Notes under the pieces: generated by a model | Database searches by the model: none | What the model saw: the letters and a program-made list of their open reading frames with translations, nothing else | What the model was told of the DNA's origin: nothing | In this document: piece after piece, positions 1 to 6,348 of the stretch | Numbering within the stretch: the stretch's first letter is position 1 | Layout: each line of letters opens with the position of its first letter | Source: Firmicutes bacterium UBA4882 | Lineage (GTDB): Bacteria; Bacillota; UBA4882 | Assembly (NCBI GenBank): GCA_002399265.1 | Contig: DHDG01000032.1 | Span: 6,353-18,909, forward strand | Reading direction: 5' to 3' | DNA length: 12,557 nt | Position numbers and translations under genes: made by a program

Positions 1-2
1 GG

Positions 3-893
3 CATGAACTACATGCGCCGGGTATTTGGGATGACTCTGCCGGCCTGGCTGCGCTGATTCAGCTGGTTAAAGGTTTGCGGGCATTGCAGACACCGCTGCG
101 CGGCCGCTTATTGATTGTGGCCACCGCCGGGGAAGAAGGTCTTGGGGATCTGCGCGGTATGAAGCAAGCTTTTAAGTGCTTCGGTTCTGAAATAGACATG
201 GTTATTGCCATTGATACGCATTTCGGCATGATCACCCATACCGGCATTGCCAGTCGTCGTCTGCAAGTCGGGGTTTCTGCGGCGGGCGGGCATAGCTGGG
301 AAGACTTTGGTGCTGCCAGTGCGATCCATGCCATGGGGCATATGATTTCCGATATCGCGCGACTCGAGGTGCCTGCCGATCCACGGACCAGCTATAATGT
401 CGGGGTAATTTCAGGCGGTACGTCGGTCAATACGATCGCGTCGCACGCCGAAATGCTCATTGATATGCGTTCAACGGATGCGCAGTGTTTGGCTGATTTG
501 GAGCGGCAGGTGCGCTTAATCCTGCAACGCCACAGCGAACAAGGCCGCAGCGGACAAGAACGCGGCACAATGGGCCACAGCGAGAGCGAGCAAGACCAGA
601 ACCACATTGCGCTTGATATTAAAGTCGTTGGGGATCGGCCCGGCGGATCGATTGCCGCTGATCATCCGCTGGTAAGGGCGTGCCATGAGGTTTTGACAGC
701 GCTACAAGTTAGTCCGACCTATCGGGAGGCCAGCACTGATGCGAATGTGCCGCTCGGCCAGCATATCCCGGCGGTCTGTATAGGTATTGCCGAAGGTTTT
801 GGGGCGCATAGCAGTAATGAGTATATGGACGTACGCCAGTTTCCGGATGGCATGGCTCAGCTACATATGCTGGTGGCGCGGTTGCTGAGCTGA
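3..893 (+). CDS. M20-family metallopeptidase (PepT-like), 5'-truncated
   Basis: The frame is open from the window edge, so the N-terminus is missing; 296 residues remain and end at TGA 891-893. Visible family signatures, in fragment numbering: WDDSAG (Asp10/Asp11, metal-bridging region), TAGEEG (Glu44/Glu45, general base and metal ligand), the Asp of AIDTH (Asp71), GGHSW (His97, in the lid/dimerisation domain) and GFGAHSSNE (His269, C-terminal metal ligand). This is the order expected of di-zinc M20 aminopeptidases and deacylases, which cut peptide or amide bonds in the cytoplasm. The substrate cannot be told; PepT-like tripeptidase or a related M20/M42-type aminopeptidase are the best guesses. 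A hydrophilic stretch of about 25 residues at bases 531-605, rich in Ser, Gln, Glu and His, looks like an insertion in the lid domain. The gene precedes the metal-uptake promoter and is probably a separate unit. Confidence 0.85.
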   Translation, partial: HELHAPGIWDDSAGLAALIQLVKGLRALQTPLRGRLLIVATAGEEGLGDLRGMKQAFKCFGSEIDMVIAIDTHFGMITHTGIASRRLQVGVSAAGGHSWEDFGAASAIHAMGHMISDIARLEVPADPRTSYNVGVISGGTSVNTIASHAEMLIDMRSTDAQCLADLERQVRLILQRHSEQGRSGQERGTMGHSESEQDQNHIALDIKVVGDRPGGSIAADHPLVRACHEVLTALQVSPTYREASTDANVPLGQHIPAVCIGIAEGFGAHSSNEYMDVRQFPDGMAQLHMLVARLLS

Positions 894-908
894 ACAACAT
901 GCCTGATA

Positions 909-937
909 TTGACATCCGCTTTGGGGTATAATACAAT
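909..937 (+). promoter_or_regulatory. Sigma-A type promoter of the metal-uptake operon
   Basis: A perfect -35 box TTGACA (909-914) is followed by a 17-bp spacer and TACAAT (932-937). Transcription would start near 943-945, about 50 bases before the first gene. TATAAT at 927-932 looks better by itself but is only 12 bp from the -35 box. Predicted from sequence only. Confidence 0.7.
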
Positions 938-939
938 AT

Positions 940-966
940 TGATGCAAATGCGAACCATTCGCATCA
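940..966 (+). promoter_or_regulatory. Candidate Zur/Fur-family operator
   Basis: ATGCGAA-CCA-TTCGCAT (948-964) is a perfect 7-bp inverted repeat. A second pair, TGATGC (940-945) and GCATCA (961-966), shares the right arm. The block starts at the predicted transcription start, where a bound repressor would block initiation. The operon encodes a Fur-family protein, whose relatives bind short AT-flanked dyads; Zur is the natural candidate. The dyad is not an exact match to the B. subtilis Zur box as I know it (7-1-7), so the assignment is inference. Confidence 0.6.
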
Positions 967-999
967 GAGGAATAAGATTAGTGTTAAAGGCGGATGAAC

Positions 1000-1893
1000 A
1001 TGAAAAACCGGATGTTAAAGCTATTAAAGCTGATGATGGTCTTGGCATTGGCAGCAGGCTGTCTGTGGGGGATTGCCGGTTGCGGAAAGAACGCGCAGAC
1101 CAATGATCAAGATTCAGATAGCGGCAGGCCTATTATTGCTGTTACGATCATACCGCAACAGACTTTTGTAAAGGCCGTCTGTGGCGATTTGGCGGAAGTA
1201 ATTGCAACAGTCCCGCCGGGATACAGTCCGGAGAACTACGAGCCTTCGCCGCTGGAAATGCAGAAGTTCAGTAAGGCGGCGCTCTATTTTTCAATTGGCG
1301 TAGCCGCAGAAGCGAATGATATTTTGCCCTATTTTGATGCTGCGAAAGTTGTGCCCCTTCATGAAAGGACTGCCGAGGTGTATCCGGATCGGATGTTCGC
1401 GCCCGGCGAGCGGGATCCCCATATTTGGCTTTCGCCCAAAAGAGTGCAGGTTATGGTGGATGTTATCGCCCGGGAACTAGGCGCACTTGATCCAGCCAAT
1501 CAGGATGTGTATCTGGAAAATGCCCGCAATTATAGCGCGCAACTCGCGGCGCTTGATCAGGAAATCAAGTCGGTCCTGGGCAAGGTGCAAAACAAGAAGT
1601 TTCTCGTTTACCATCCCGCGTTCGGGTATCTGGCAGACGATTACGGACTGGAAATGTATACGCTGGAAGAGCACGGCAAGGAAGCCACACCTCTGCATCT
1701 GCAGCACATGATCGATTTAGCCAAACAAGAGCAGATCAAAGTGCTGTTCTATCAGGAAGAGATTGACAGCAGTCAGTCGATCGCCTTTGCTGAGGAAATT
1801 GGTGGCCGCACCATTCAATTGGCGCCTTTGGCAGCCGACTATATCGGGAATTTGCACAACATGGCCATGACCATGGCAGAGGTAATGCAATGA
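1000..1893 (+). CDS. znuA: Zinc/manganese-type ABC transporter substrate-binding lipoprotein
   Basis: This is a TroA/ZnuA cluster A-I substrate-binding protein that would capture a divalent metal outside the cytoplasmic membrane and hand it to the permease encoded downstream. The N-terminus is a lipoprotein signal ending in the lipobox IAGC (Cys28). Mature-domain landmarks are PPGYSPENYEPSP, DPHIWLSP (His141, second metal ligand), VYHPAFGY (His205, third ligand) and LAPLA near the C-terminus. The first canonical His (DPH-YEP in the family) is Glu78 here, and the Asp of the usual DPL motif is Ala275, so the metal site differs from classic ZnuA. No His-rich loop is present. ATG 1000 was chosen because GGCGG lies 6 bases upstream; ATG 994, in the same frame, is an alternative that adds two residues. 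The stop overlaps the next gene by four bases (ATGA). Zinc is inferred from the linked Fur-family gene; manganese is possible. Confidence 0.88.
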   Translation: MKNRMLKLLKLMMVLALAAGCLWGIAGCGKNAQTNDQDSDSGRPIIAVTIIPQQTFVKAVCGDLAEVIATVPPGYSPENYEPSPLEMQKFSKAALYFSIGVAAEANDILPYFDAAKVVPLHERTAEVYPDRMFAPGERDPHIWLSPKRVQVMVDVIARELGALDPANQDVYLENARNYSAQLAALDQEIKSVLGKVQNKKFLVYHPAFGYLADDYGLEMYTLEEHGKEATPLHLQHMIDLAKQEQIKVLFYQEEIDSSQSIAFAEEIGGRTIQLAPLAADYIGNLHNMAMTMAEVMQ

Positions 1894-2774
1894 TGGTGCG
1901 TAGGAACGATGGCGGTAGCGGCGCGGCGGTGGCGATTAAGGCGGCTCGAGAAGTCAGTACGGCCGTGCGGATTGAAGGTTTGTCAGTCCATTATGGCCAA
2001 ACCCCGGCGTTGGAAGACGTAAACTTAACAGTGGTTGACGGAGAATACCTTGGAATCATTGGCCCCAACGGAGGCGGTAAGTCAACATTGCTCAAAGCCA
2101 TTCTAGGGCTTGTCCCGCCGACCAATGGCTCTGTAACTATCTACGGCAAAAACCCGAAAAAAAGCAAGAGCGCAATCGGGTATGTCCCGCAATTTGCGAT
2201 GCTCGATAAGAAGTTTCCGATCACTGTGCTTGAGGTTGTCCTGACTGGACGCATGCAACCGGGATTAACCCCCTTTATGAGTTTTTCCAAAGAAGATCGG
2301 CAAATAGCTTATCAATTGCTTGAGAGGGTAGGGGTCGCCCGTCTCGCTGGACGGCAAATAGCTGAGCTCTCAGGCGGTGAATTTCAGAAAATGTTGATTG
2401 CCAGAGCACTGGCAGTGAACCCGCGCTTGATGTTGCTTGACGAACCGACCGCTAGTGTCGACCCAAGTTCGCGACAGCAAATCTATGATCTGCTTGCTGA
2501 ACTAAATCAAGAGATGACCATTATCCTGGTGACGCATGATCTAATGGCAATCTCTGCCCAAGTGCGCAGCTTGGCCTGTTTGAATGGACGTCTTGTCTAC
2601 CATGGCGAACCGGAACTTAATGAGAATGTTGCTAACAGCCTCTATGGCTGTCCGGTAGATCTGATTGCGCATGGTGTGCCGCATCGCGTTTTGAAAGAAC
2701 ATGACGGCGGTGGGCATGGATGCGAGTGTGACGGGCGCGTGGCGGGCGACGGCGAAGGAGGCGCGGAAAATTGA
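1890..2774 (+). CDS. znuC: Metal ABC transporter ATP-binding protein
   Basis: This is the cytoplasmic ATPase that powers the metal importer. It has a complete ATPase set: Walker A GPNGGGKST (58-66), Q-loop Gln101, signature LSGGE (160-164), Walker B LMLLDEPT with catalytic Glu185, and switch His216. At 294 residues it is longer than a typical ZnuC (about 250). The extra length is a 27-residue N-terminal extension and a C-terminal tail from about residue 261. The tail holds four His (261, 265, 271, 276), two Cys (278, 280) and many Gly and Asp, an unusual composition that could bind metal. The start overlaps the previous stop as ATGA; a second ATG follows at 1893. The stop lies inside the TTG start of the permease gene, so translation of all three transporter genes is probably coupled. 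Confidence 0.9.
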   Translation: MMVRRNDGGSGAAVAIKAAREVSTAVRIEGLSVHYGQTPALEDVNLTVVDGEYLGIIGPNGGGKSTLLKAILGLVPPTNGSVTIYGKNPKKSKSAIGYVPQFAMLDKKFPITVLEVVLTGRMQPGLTPFMSFSKEDRQIAYQLLERVGVARLAGRQIAELSGGEFQKMLIARALAVNPRLMLLDEPTASVDPSSRQQIYDLLAELNQEMTIILVTHDLMAISAQVRSLACLNGRLVYHGEPELNENVANSLYGCPVDLIAHGVPHRVLKEHDGGGHGCECDGRVAGDGEGGAEN

Positions 2775-3631
2775 TTGGGGCTATCATTGATTATCAATTT
2801 ATGCAGAATGCCTTTTTCGCTTGTATTTTAGCGAGCATTGTCTGCGGCATAATTGGCGTCATCATTGTGGAGAAAAAACTGGTCATGATGAGTGGCGGCA
2901 TTGCGCATACATCTTATGGCGGAGTCGGTCTGGGCTACCTGCTGGGTTTCGAGCCAATCATCGGGGCGTTTATATTCGCCATTGCTGCCGCCCTGGGTAT
3001 CGGGTACATCAAGAGAAAAGGTGGCGTGCGTTCAGACGTACTCATCGGGTTGTTTTGGTCGCTCGGAATGGCTTTGGGCATTCTGTTTGTGGCCTTAATG
3101 CCCGGGTATCCGCCGGACTTGAGTTCTTATCTATTTGGCAATATTCTTGCGGTAACCAAGGCGAATCTGCGACTAATGCTGATCTTATCCGGCATAGTGG
3201 TATTTGTAATTGTAGCCTTGTTCAATGACTGGAAGGCGTACCTTTTTGACGAAGAATTTGCATCAATCGTCGGTATCAAGACCACTTTTCTGGAGTATTT
3301 GCTCTTAGTGCTGATCGCCATGACCGTGGTCGTCTTAATTCGAGTGGCGGGGATCATCCTGGTACTGGCGCTGTTAACGGCCCCGGCCGCTACATCGGAA
3401 ATACTGACTACCAATTTGAAAAGACGCATGATCTACTCGGTTATTCTTGGCAATATCTATTGTCTGGCTGGATTATGGCTATCCTATGAGCTGAATATTG
3501 CTTCGGGAGCTGCGATTGTAATTTTGTCGGTAGTCTGTTACTTGTTGTTCTATGCGGTGCATTCGATAGCGGGTAAGGCGAGAAGCAGAAAATTAGCTGC
3601 ATGCCATGAGGAATCGCACAAGTGCGGGTAG
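2771..3631 (+). CDS. znuB: Metal ABC transporter permease (ABC-3 family)
   Basis: A 286-residue polytopic membrane protein with about eight hydrophobic segments, the usual size and form of ZnuB/TroC/MntB permeases, which form the metal channel across the cytoplasmic membrane. Family-like segments include MMSGGIAHTSYGGVGLGYLLG near residues 40-60 and RVAGIILVLALLTAPAATSE near residues 194-213. The start is TTG 2771, chosen because a strong AAGGAGG (2755-2761) sits 9 bases upstream and because it overlaps the ATPase stop. The C-terminus ends in a short cytoplasm-facing tail with Cys278, His279, His283 and Cys285, echoing the His/Cys-rich tail of the adjacent ATPase. An out-of-frame open stretch inside it (2821-3228) is not a gene. 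Confidence 0.9.
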   Translation: MIGAIIDYQFMQNAFFACILASIVCGIIGVIIVEKKLVMMSGGIAHTSYGGVGLGYLLGFEPIIGAFIFAIAAALGIGYIKRKGGVRSDVLIGLFWSLGMALGILFVALMPGYPPDLSSYLFGNILAVTKANLRLMLILSGIVVFVIVALFNDWKAYLFDEEFASIVGIKTTFLEYLLLVLIAMTVVVLIRVAGIILVLALLTAPAATSEILTTNLKRRMIYSVILGNIYCLAGLWLSYELNIASGAAIVILSVVCYLLFYAVHSIAGKARSRKLAACHEESHKCG

Positions 3632-3644
3632 GGGTGTACTGAAC

Positions 3645-4085
3645 ATGCAGAAGAGAACTGATCATGAGGCGGCTCTACGGCGCAGCGGACTAAAAAGCAC
3701 CAAGCACCGCACTGCCATTCTTGATATTTTGGAGCAAAGCGACCAGCCGATGGCGGCGGAGCAGGTTTATCTGGAACTAGGTGATCAGAAAATCGGGGTC
3801 AGCCTCTCCACCGTTTACCGGGTGCTGGAAAGTCTGTTAGACAAGAACCTGGTTACGAAGCTAAGTATGAGTATCAGTGGTGATAACCGCGCGTACTTTG
3901 AATATAACCGGAAAAGCCATCGGCATTATCTGGTCTGCTTGGGCTGTAAAAAAATTAAGGCGATTGAGCATTGCCCGTTGAAGAATTACGAAGAGGCCTT
4001 GGAAAGAGAAATGAACTACACTATTGAAGGCCATAAACTTGACATTTACGGCTATTGCCCAGCGTGCCAGGAACACGAAAAATGA
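3645..4085 (+). CDS. zur: Fur-family metalloregulator, probable Zur
   Basis: A 146-residue Fur-superfamily repressor of normal length. The N-terminal winged helix includes KSTKHRTAILDILE (about 17-30) and the recognition region GVSLSTVYRVLESL (51-64). The dimerisation domain has two CxxC pairs, CLGC (98-101) and CPAC (138-141), which form the structural zinc site in this family. Further candidate ligands are His92, His94, His109 and His130. Its place as last gene of a metal ABC operon, with a dyad at that operon's promoter, points to Zur repressing its own transporter; Fur, PerR or a manganese sensor cannot be excluded by sequence alone. ATG 3645 is preferred, with GGGG 10 bases upstream; an in-frame ATG at 3606 would overlap the permease by 26 bases and has no clear ribosome site. 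Confidence 0.88.
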   Translation: MQKRTDHEAALRRSGLKSTKHRTAILDILEQSDQPMAAEQVYLELGDQKIGVSLSTVYRVLESLLDKNLVTKLSMSISGDNRAYFEYNRKSHRHYLVCLGCKKIKAIEHCPLKNYEEALEREMNYTIEGHKLDIYGYCPACQEHEK

Positions 4086-4150
4086 TCCACGCAAAGGTGG
4101 TTTCAAAGCTGCTACTAGCGAAAATATCACCGACCTGATGGCGGCGATTG

Positions 4151-4187
4151 ATGGCCCGATTGGGGACAGTCCCAAGCGGGCCATTTT
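4151..4187 (+). terminator. Rho-independent terminator of the metal operon
   Basis: ATGGCCCG (4151-4158) pairs with CGGGCCAT (4177-4184). An inner TTGGG/CCCAA stem (4160-4164 with 4171-4175) extends the hairpin, and TTTT (4184-4187) follows. The T tract is short, so termination may be partial. The hairpin separates the Fur-family gene from the next promoter. Confidence 0.65.
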
Positions 4188-4199
4188 GATCCATTTACA

Positions 4200-4228
4200 T
4201 TGACATTTTCGGGTTATCAAGATAATAT
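4200..4228 (+). promoter_or_regulatory. Promoter of the SPFH/RHH unit
   Basis: TTGACA (4200-4205), a 17-bp spacer, then TAATAT (4223-4228), placing the transcription start near 4235. It lies just after the preceding terminator, which fits an independent unit. TGcTATAAC at 4256-4264 is a possible second, extended -10 start, but it lacks a good -35 box. Confidence 0.6.
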
Positions 4229-4233
4229 ATAGA

Positions 4234-4252
4234 TGATATCAAAATGATATCA
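4234..4252 (+). promoter_or_regulatory. Tandem palindromic octamers, candidate RHH operator
   Basis: Two identical, self-complementary octamers TGATATCA (4234-4241 and 4245-4252) are separated by AAA, giving an 11-bp centre-to-centre spacing, about one helical turn. They sit on the predicted transcription start. Tandem short subsites at a fixed helical spacing are known for ribbon-helix-helix repressors (8-bp met boxes of MetJ; 11-bp subsite spacing in the Arc operator), and the second gene of this unit encodes such a protein. The link is inference. Confidence 0.55.
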
Positions 4253-4293
4253 CAATGCTATAACTACATAACATCTTGAAAGGGGCGGTTTCC

Positions 4294-5334
4294 ATGGCTG
4301 AAACTTTGGGTAGAGAGGGTAAGCATATGCATTACGAGGAAGTCAAGGCCAAATACAAAAGCGGTATGGGTATGTTGCTTTTGAATGTATTGCTGATGCT
4401 GGCGTCCATTGGCGGCTTAATCTGGGGCATTATTATGATTGAAGACGGCACTCGCATGACCCTTGGGATTGTGATGGTGGTTGTCAGCGCGACCTATCTC
4501 TTTGTTGTCGGACCGATCTTGTTTGCCGGATTGAAGGTTCTGAAACCGAATGAAGCCTTAGTCCTGACGCTTTTCGGCAAGTACTACGGCACACTCAAAG
4601 GCGCGGGATTCTTCTTTGTCAATCCTTTTGCGACCGCGACCAATCCGACTGCGCGGATGAACGTCATGTCTACCGGCGTTATTTCTCCCGAAAAGCCGGC
4701 GGTACCTGGGCAGGCGACGCCAAACCAGATCTCTTGGGTTTCCAAGAAAATATCATTAAAAGCCATGACCCTCAACAATGAAAAGCAAAAAATAAACGAC
4801 CTGTTAGGTAATCCAATCATTATCGGGATTGTCGTGATTTGGCGCGTAGTTAATACCGCCAAGGCCGTGTTCAATGTTGACAACTATAAAGAGTATCTGT
4901 CAATTCAGTGCGATTCGGCGCTGCGTAACATCGTCAGATTGTACCCGTACGACATGTCTGGTGATAATGATAACGAAAAATCATTGCGTGGCAGCAGTCA
5001 GGAAATTGCCGACAAACTAAAAGATGAAATCCAAAGCAAAGTTGAAATTGCCGGCTTGGAAATCATCGAAGCCCGCATCACTCATTTGGCCTATGCTCCC
5101 GAGATTGCTGCCGCCATGCTGCAAAGACAGCAGGCGACCGCGATTATCGACGCCCGCCAGATGATTGTTGAAGGCGCAGTGGGCATGGTCGAAATGGCCC
5201 TCGCCAAACTGAATGAGAACAAAATTATCAATCTTGATGAAGAACGTAAAGCTGCTATGGTCAGCAACCTTTTAGTGGTACTCTGCGGTAATAAAGATGC
5301 TCAGCCCATCGTCAATAGTGGGTCGCTCTACTAA
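4294..5334 (+). CDS. SPFH/band-7 domain membrane protein
   Basis: A 346-residue protein with two N-terminal membrane segments (about 26-49 and 55-79), then an SPFH-like region (about 82-290) that begins with VLKPNEALVLTLFGKYYGT. That opening is typical of the stomatin/prohibitin/flotillin fold. The later stretch is helical, with EIAGLEIIEARITHLAYAPE and an Ala/Gln-rich helix at 270-305, as in the oligomerising part of SPFH proteins. Such proteins form membrane-associated rings or microdomains that organise other membrane proteins; no enzyme motif is visible and the client is unknown. ATG 4294 was chosen because AAAGGGG (4279-4285) lies 8 bases upstream; the TTG at 4276 lacks a site. No NfeD-like partner follows; instead a small DNA-binding protein gene lies 31 bases downstream. 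The two probably form one operon. Confidence 0.85.
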   Translation: MAETLGREGKHMHYEEVKAKYKSGMGMLLLNVLLMLASIGGLIWGIIMIEDGTRMTLGIVMVVVSATYLFVVGPILFAGLKVLKPNEALVLTLFGKYYGTLKGAGFFFVNPFATATNPTARMNVMSTGVISPEKPAVPGQATPNQISWVSKKISLKAMTLNNEKQKINDLLGNPIIIGIVVIWRVVNTAKAVFNVDNYKEYLSIQCDSALRNIVRLYPYDMSGDNDNEKSLRGSSQEIADKLKDEIQSKVEIAGLEIIEARITHLAYAPEIAAAMLQRQQATAIIDARQMIVEGAVGMVEMALAKLNENKIINLDEERKAAMVSNLLVVLCGNKDAQPIVNSGSLY

Positions 5335-5365
5335 TCGCGGACACACAGAGGAGCAAAATAGCCAG

Positions 5366-5533
5366 ATGGAAAACAAGGAAAAGGATAAAAAGCAGCTGTT
5401 GCTACGCTTGTCACCTTCCCTTTGGAAAGAACTGATGGCTTGGGCTGAGAACGATTTTCGTTCACTAAACGGGCAGATTGAGTACCTGCTGACGGAGAGT
5501 GTCAAACAGTATAAGAAGAAAAGCAATACGTAG
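5366..5533 (+). CDS. Small Arc-like ribbon-helix-helix DNA-binding protein
   Basis: A 55-residue, highly charged protein with the Arc/MetJ/CopG layout: a beta-strand with alternating residues (KKQLLLRLS, 8-16), helix A (PSLWKELMAWAEND, about 17-30) and helix B (SLNGQIEYLLTESVKQYKK, about 33-51). Alternating strand residues such as Gln10, Leu12 and Arg14 would read the DNA major groove in a dimer. It follows the SPFH gene by 31 bases and is closed by a terminator, so it is probably co-transcribed. It likely regulates its own operon through the TGATATCA pair upstream. ATG 5366 was chosen; AGAGGAG (5347-5353) is upstream at a rather long 12-base spacing. No toxin gene is present beside it, so a toxin-antitoxin reading is not supported. 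Confidence 0.78.
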   Translation: MENKEKDKKQLLLRLSPSLWKELMAWAENDFRSLNGQIEYLLTESVKQYKKKSNT

Positions 5534-5543
5534 AAACGAGAAG

Positions 5544-5590
5544 AGGCCCGCCGTCTGAAGTGCACCAGCATTTCGGGCGGTGCCTTTTTT
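5544..5590 (+). terminator. Rho-independent terminator after the RHH gene
   Basis: AGGC-CCGCC (5544-5552) pairs with GGCGG-(T)-GCCT (5576-5585), leaving one bulged base, and runs into TTTTTT (5585-5590). It starts 10 bases after the stop codon. The convergent TetR gene ends at 5609; the opposite strand has no good T tract, so the hairpin works mainly for the plus strand. Confidence 0.8.
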
Positions 5591-5608
5591 ATTTCGGAAA
5601 GCTCGACC

Positions 5609-6226
5609 TCATGGATTTACTGAAAGCATCTGAACAATCACCCGCGCGACTTCGTCAATCATAATGTCATAATCCAAATCTTCATGTCTGCTGTAGAGGA
5701 TTTCGTGGCAGAGATTCTCGACCAGGCTGACGGCGATATGCGCCTTTTCGTAGGGATGCGGTGGGTTCAGCCCAAAGCGCTGCATCATTTTCACTACATC
5801 ATTGACAGTCTGCAGATCAAACCGATTAAAGGCGGAGGCCACTTCCGGATCGAGCAATGCCATGGCCCGAATTTCTTCATGTGCTGATTTGAACTGATCA
5901 TGTGATTTGATAAAGGAATCAATCAGCCAGCGCACAATTTCCGGTAAGGAAAAGGTACTCTTAAGAGATTCAGTGGCCTGAAACGCCGGCAGGGTGATCC
6001 GGTTGCCAAAACTATCGATGGCCGCCAGAAAGATGTCTTTTTTGTCAACGAAATAGTTGTAAAGGATGCCGGTTGACACGCCGGCTGCTTTGGCGATCTC
6101 GACGGTATTGGTATTGTGAAAGCCCTTTTCGCAGAACAACTTAAAACCCGCCTCAATAATGCGGCTTTTCTTTTCAATGGCGCGCTTTTGTCGCGGCTGC
6201 CTTACGGTTCTTTTGTCACCAGCCAA
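5609..6226 (-). CDS. TetR/AcrR-family transcriptional repressor
   Basis: A 205-residue one-domain repressor of usual TetR length. The N-terminal helices contain SRIIEAGFKLFCEKGF (21-36) followed by the helix-turn-helix TNTVEIAKAAGVSTGILYNYF (39-59) and the KKDIF linker, a near-textbook TetR DNA-binding domain. The C-terminal part (about 80-205) is helical and divergent, as expected for the ligand pocket and dimer interface, so the inducer cannot be predicted. The start is TTG at 6226-6224: the AAAGGG complement at 6235-6240 lies 8 bases upstream. The longer frame reaching ATG 6316 would run back through the gene's own promoter. It is divergent from the exporter operon, the classical arrangement for a repressor of itself and an efflux system induced by the transported compound. 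Confidence 0.88.
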   Translation of the reverse strand: MAGDKRTVRQPRQKRAIEKKSRIIEAGFKLFCEKGFHNTNTVEIAKAAGVSTGILYNYFVDKKDIFLAAIDSFGNRITLPAFQATESLKSTFSLPEIVRWLIDSFIKSHDQFKSAHEEIRAMALLDPEVASAFNRFDLQTVNDVVKMMQRFGLNPPHPYEKAHIAVSLVENLCHEILYSRHEDLDYDIMIDEVARVIVQMLSVNP

Positions 6227-6253
6227 TACTATCACCCTTTCATACCTACCATG

Positions 6254-6283
6254 ATTATACAAATGATCATCGCCAATAGTCAA
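6254..6283 (-). promoter_or_regulatory. Promoter of the TetR gene
   Basis: Read on the minus strand: TTGACT (6283-6278), an 18-bp spacer, TATAAT (6259-6254). Transcription would start near 6246, about 20 bases before the TTG start codon. Confidence 0.65.
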
Positions 6284-6292
6284 TGTATGAAG

Positions 6293-6312
6293 ATATGAAA
6301 ATATATTCATAT
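6293..6312. promoter_or_regulatory. Candidate TetR operator between the divergent promoters
   Basis: ATATGAA-AATATA-TTCATAT is a perfect 7-bp inverted repeat of 20 bp total, a usual operator size for this family. It sits just upstream of both -35 boxes (6278-6283 minus, 6320-6325 plus). A further ATATGAA copy lies at 6354-6360 near the exporter transcription start. Binding is inferred. Confidence 0.55.
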
Positions 6313-6319
6313 TCATCTA

Positions 6320-6348
6320 TTGACTATGAGCGGTGCGGCTGTTATATT
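6320..6348 (+). promoter_or_regulatory. Promoter of the exporter operon
   Basis: TTGACT (6320-6325), a 17-bp spacer, TATATT (6343-6348). Transcription would start near 6355, giving a leader of about 45 bases before the ATPase gene. Confidence 0.65.

Noticed and set aside
927..932. TATAAT as the -10 box of the metal operon
   Set aside because: It is only 12 bp from TTGACA; TACAAT at 932-937 gives the normal 17-bp spacing.
2821..3228. 135-residue open frame inside the permease gene, same strand
   Set aside because: It is out of frame with a clear ABC-3 permease, shows no family features and lacks a ribosome site; shadow frame.
3861..4220. 119-residue minus-strand open frame over the Fur-gene end
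   Set aside because: It mirrors the Fur-family coding sequence and the terminator; the protein has no recognisable feature.
5297..5533. Longer start (78 residues) for the small RHH gene
   Set aside because: It would begin inside the SPFH gene; the extra residues are not RHH-like. ATG 5366 leaves a compact 55-residue RHH protein.
5366..5533. RHH protein as the antitoxin of a toxin-antitoxin pair
   Set aside because: No small toxin-like gene lies beside it; the only partner is the SPFH membrane protein.
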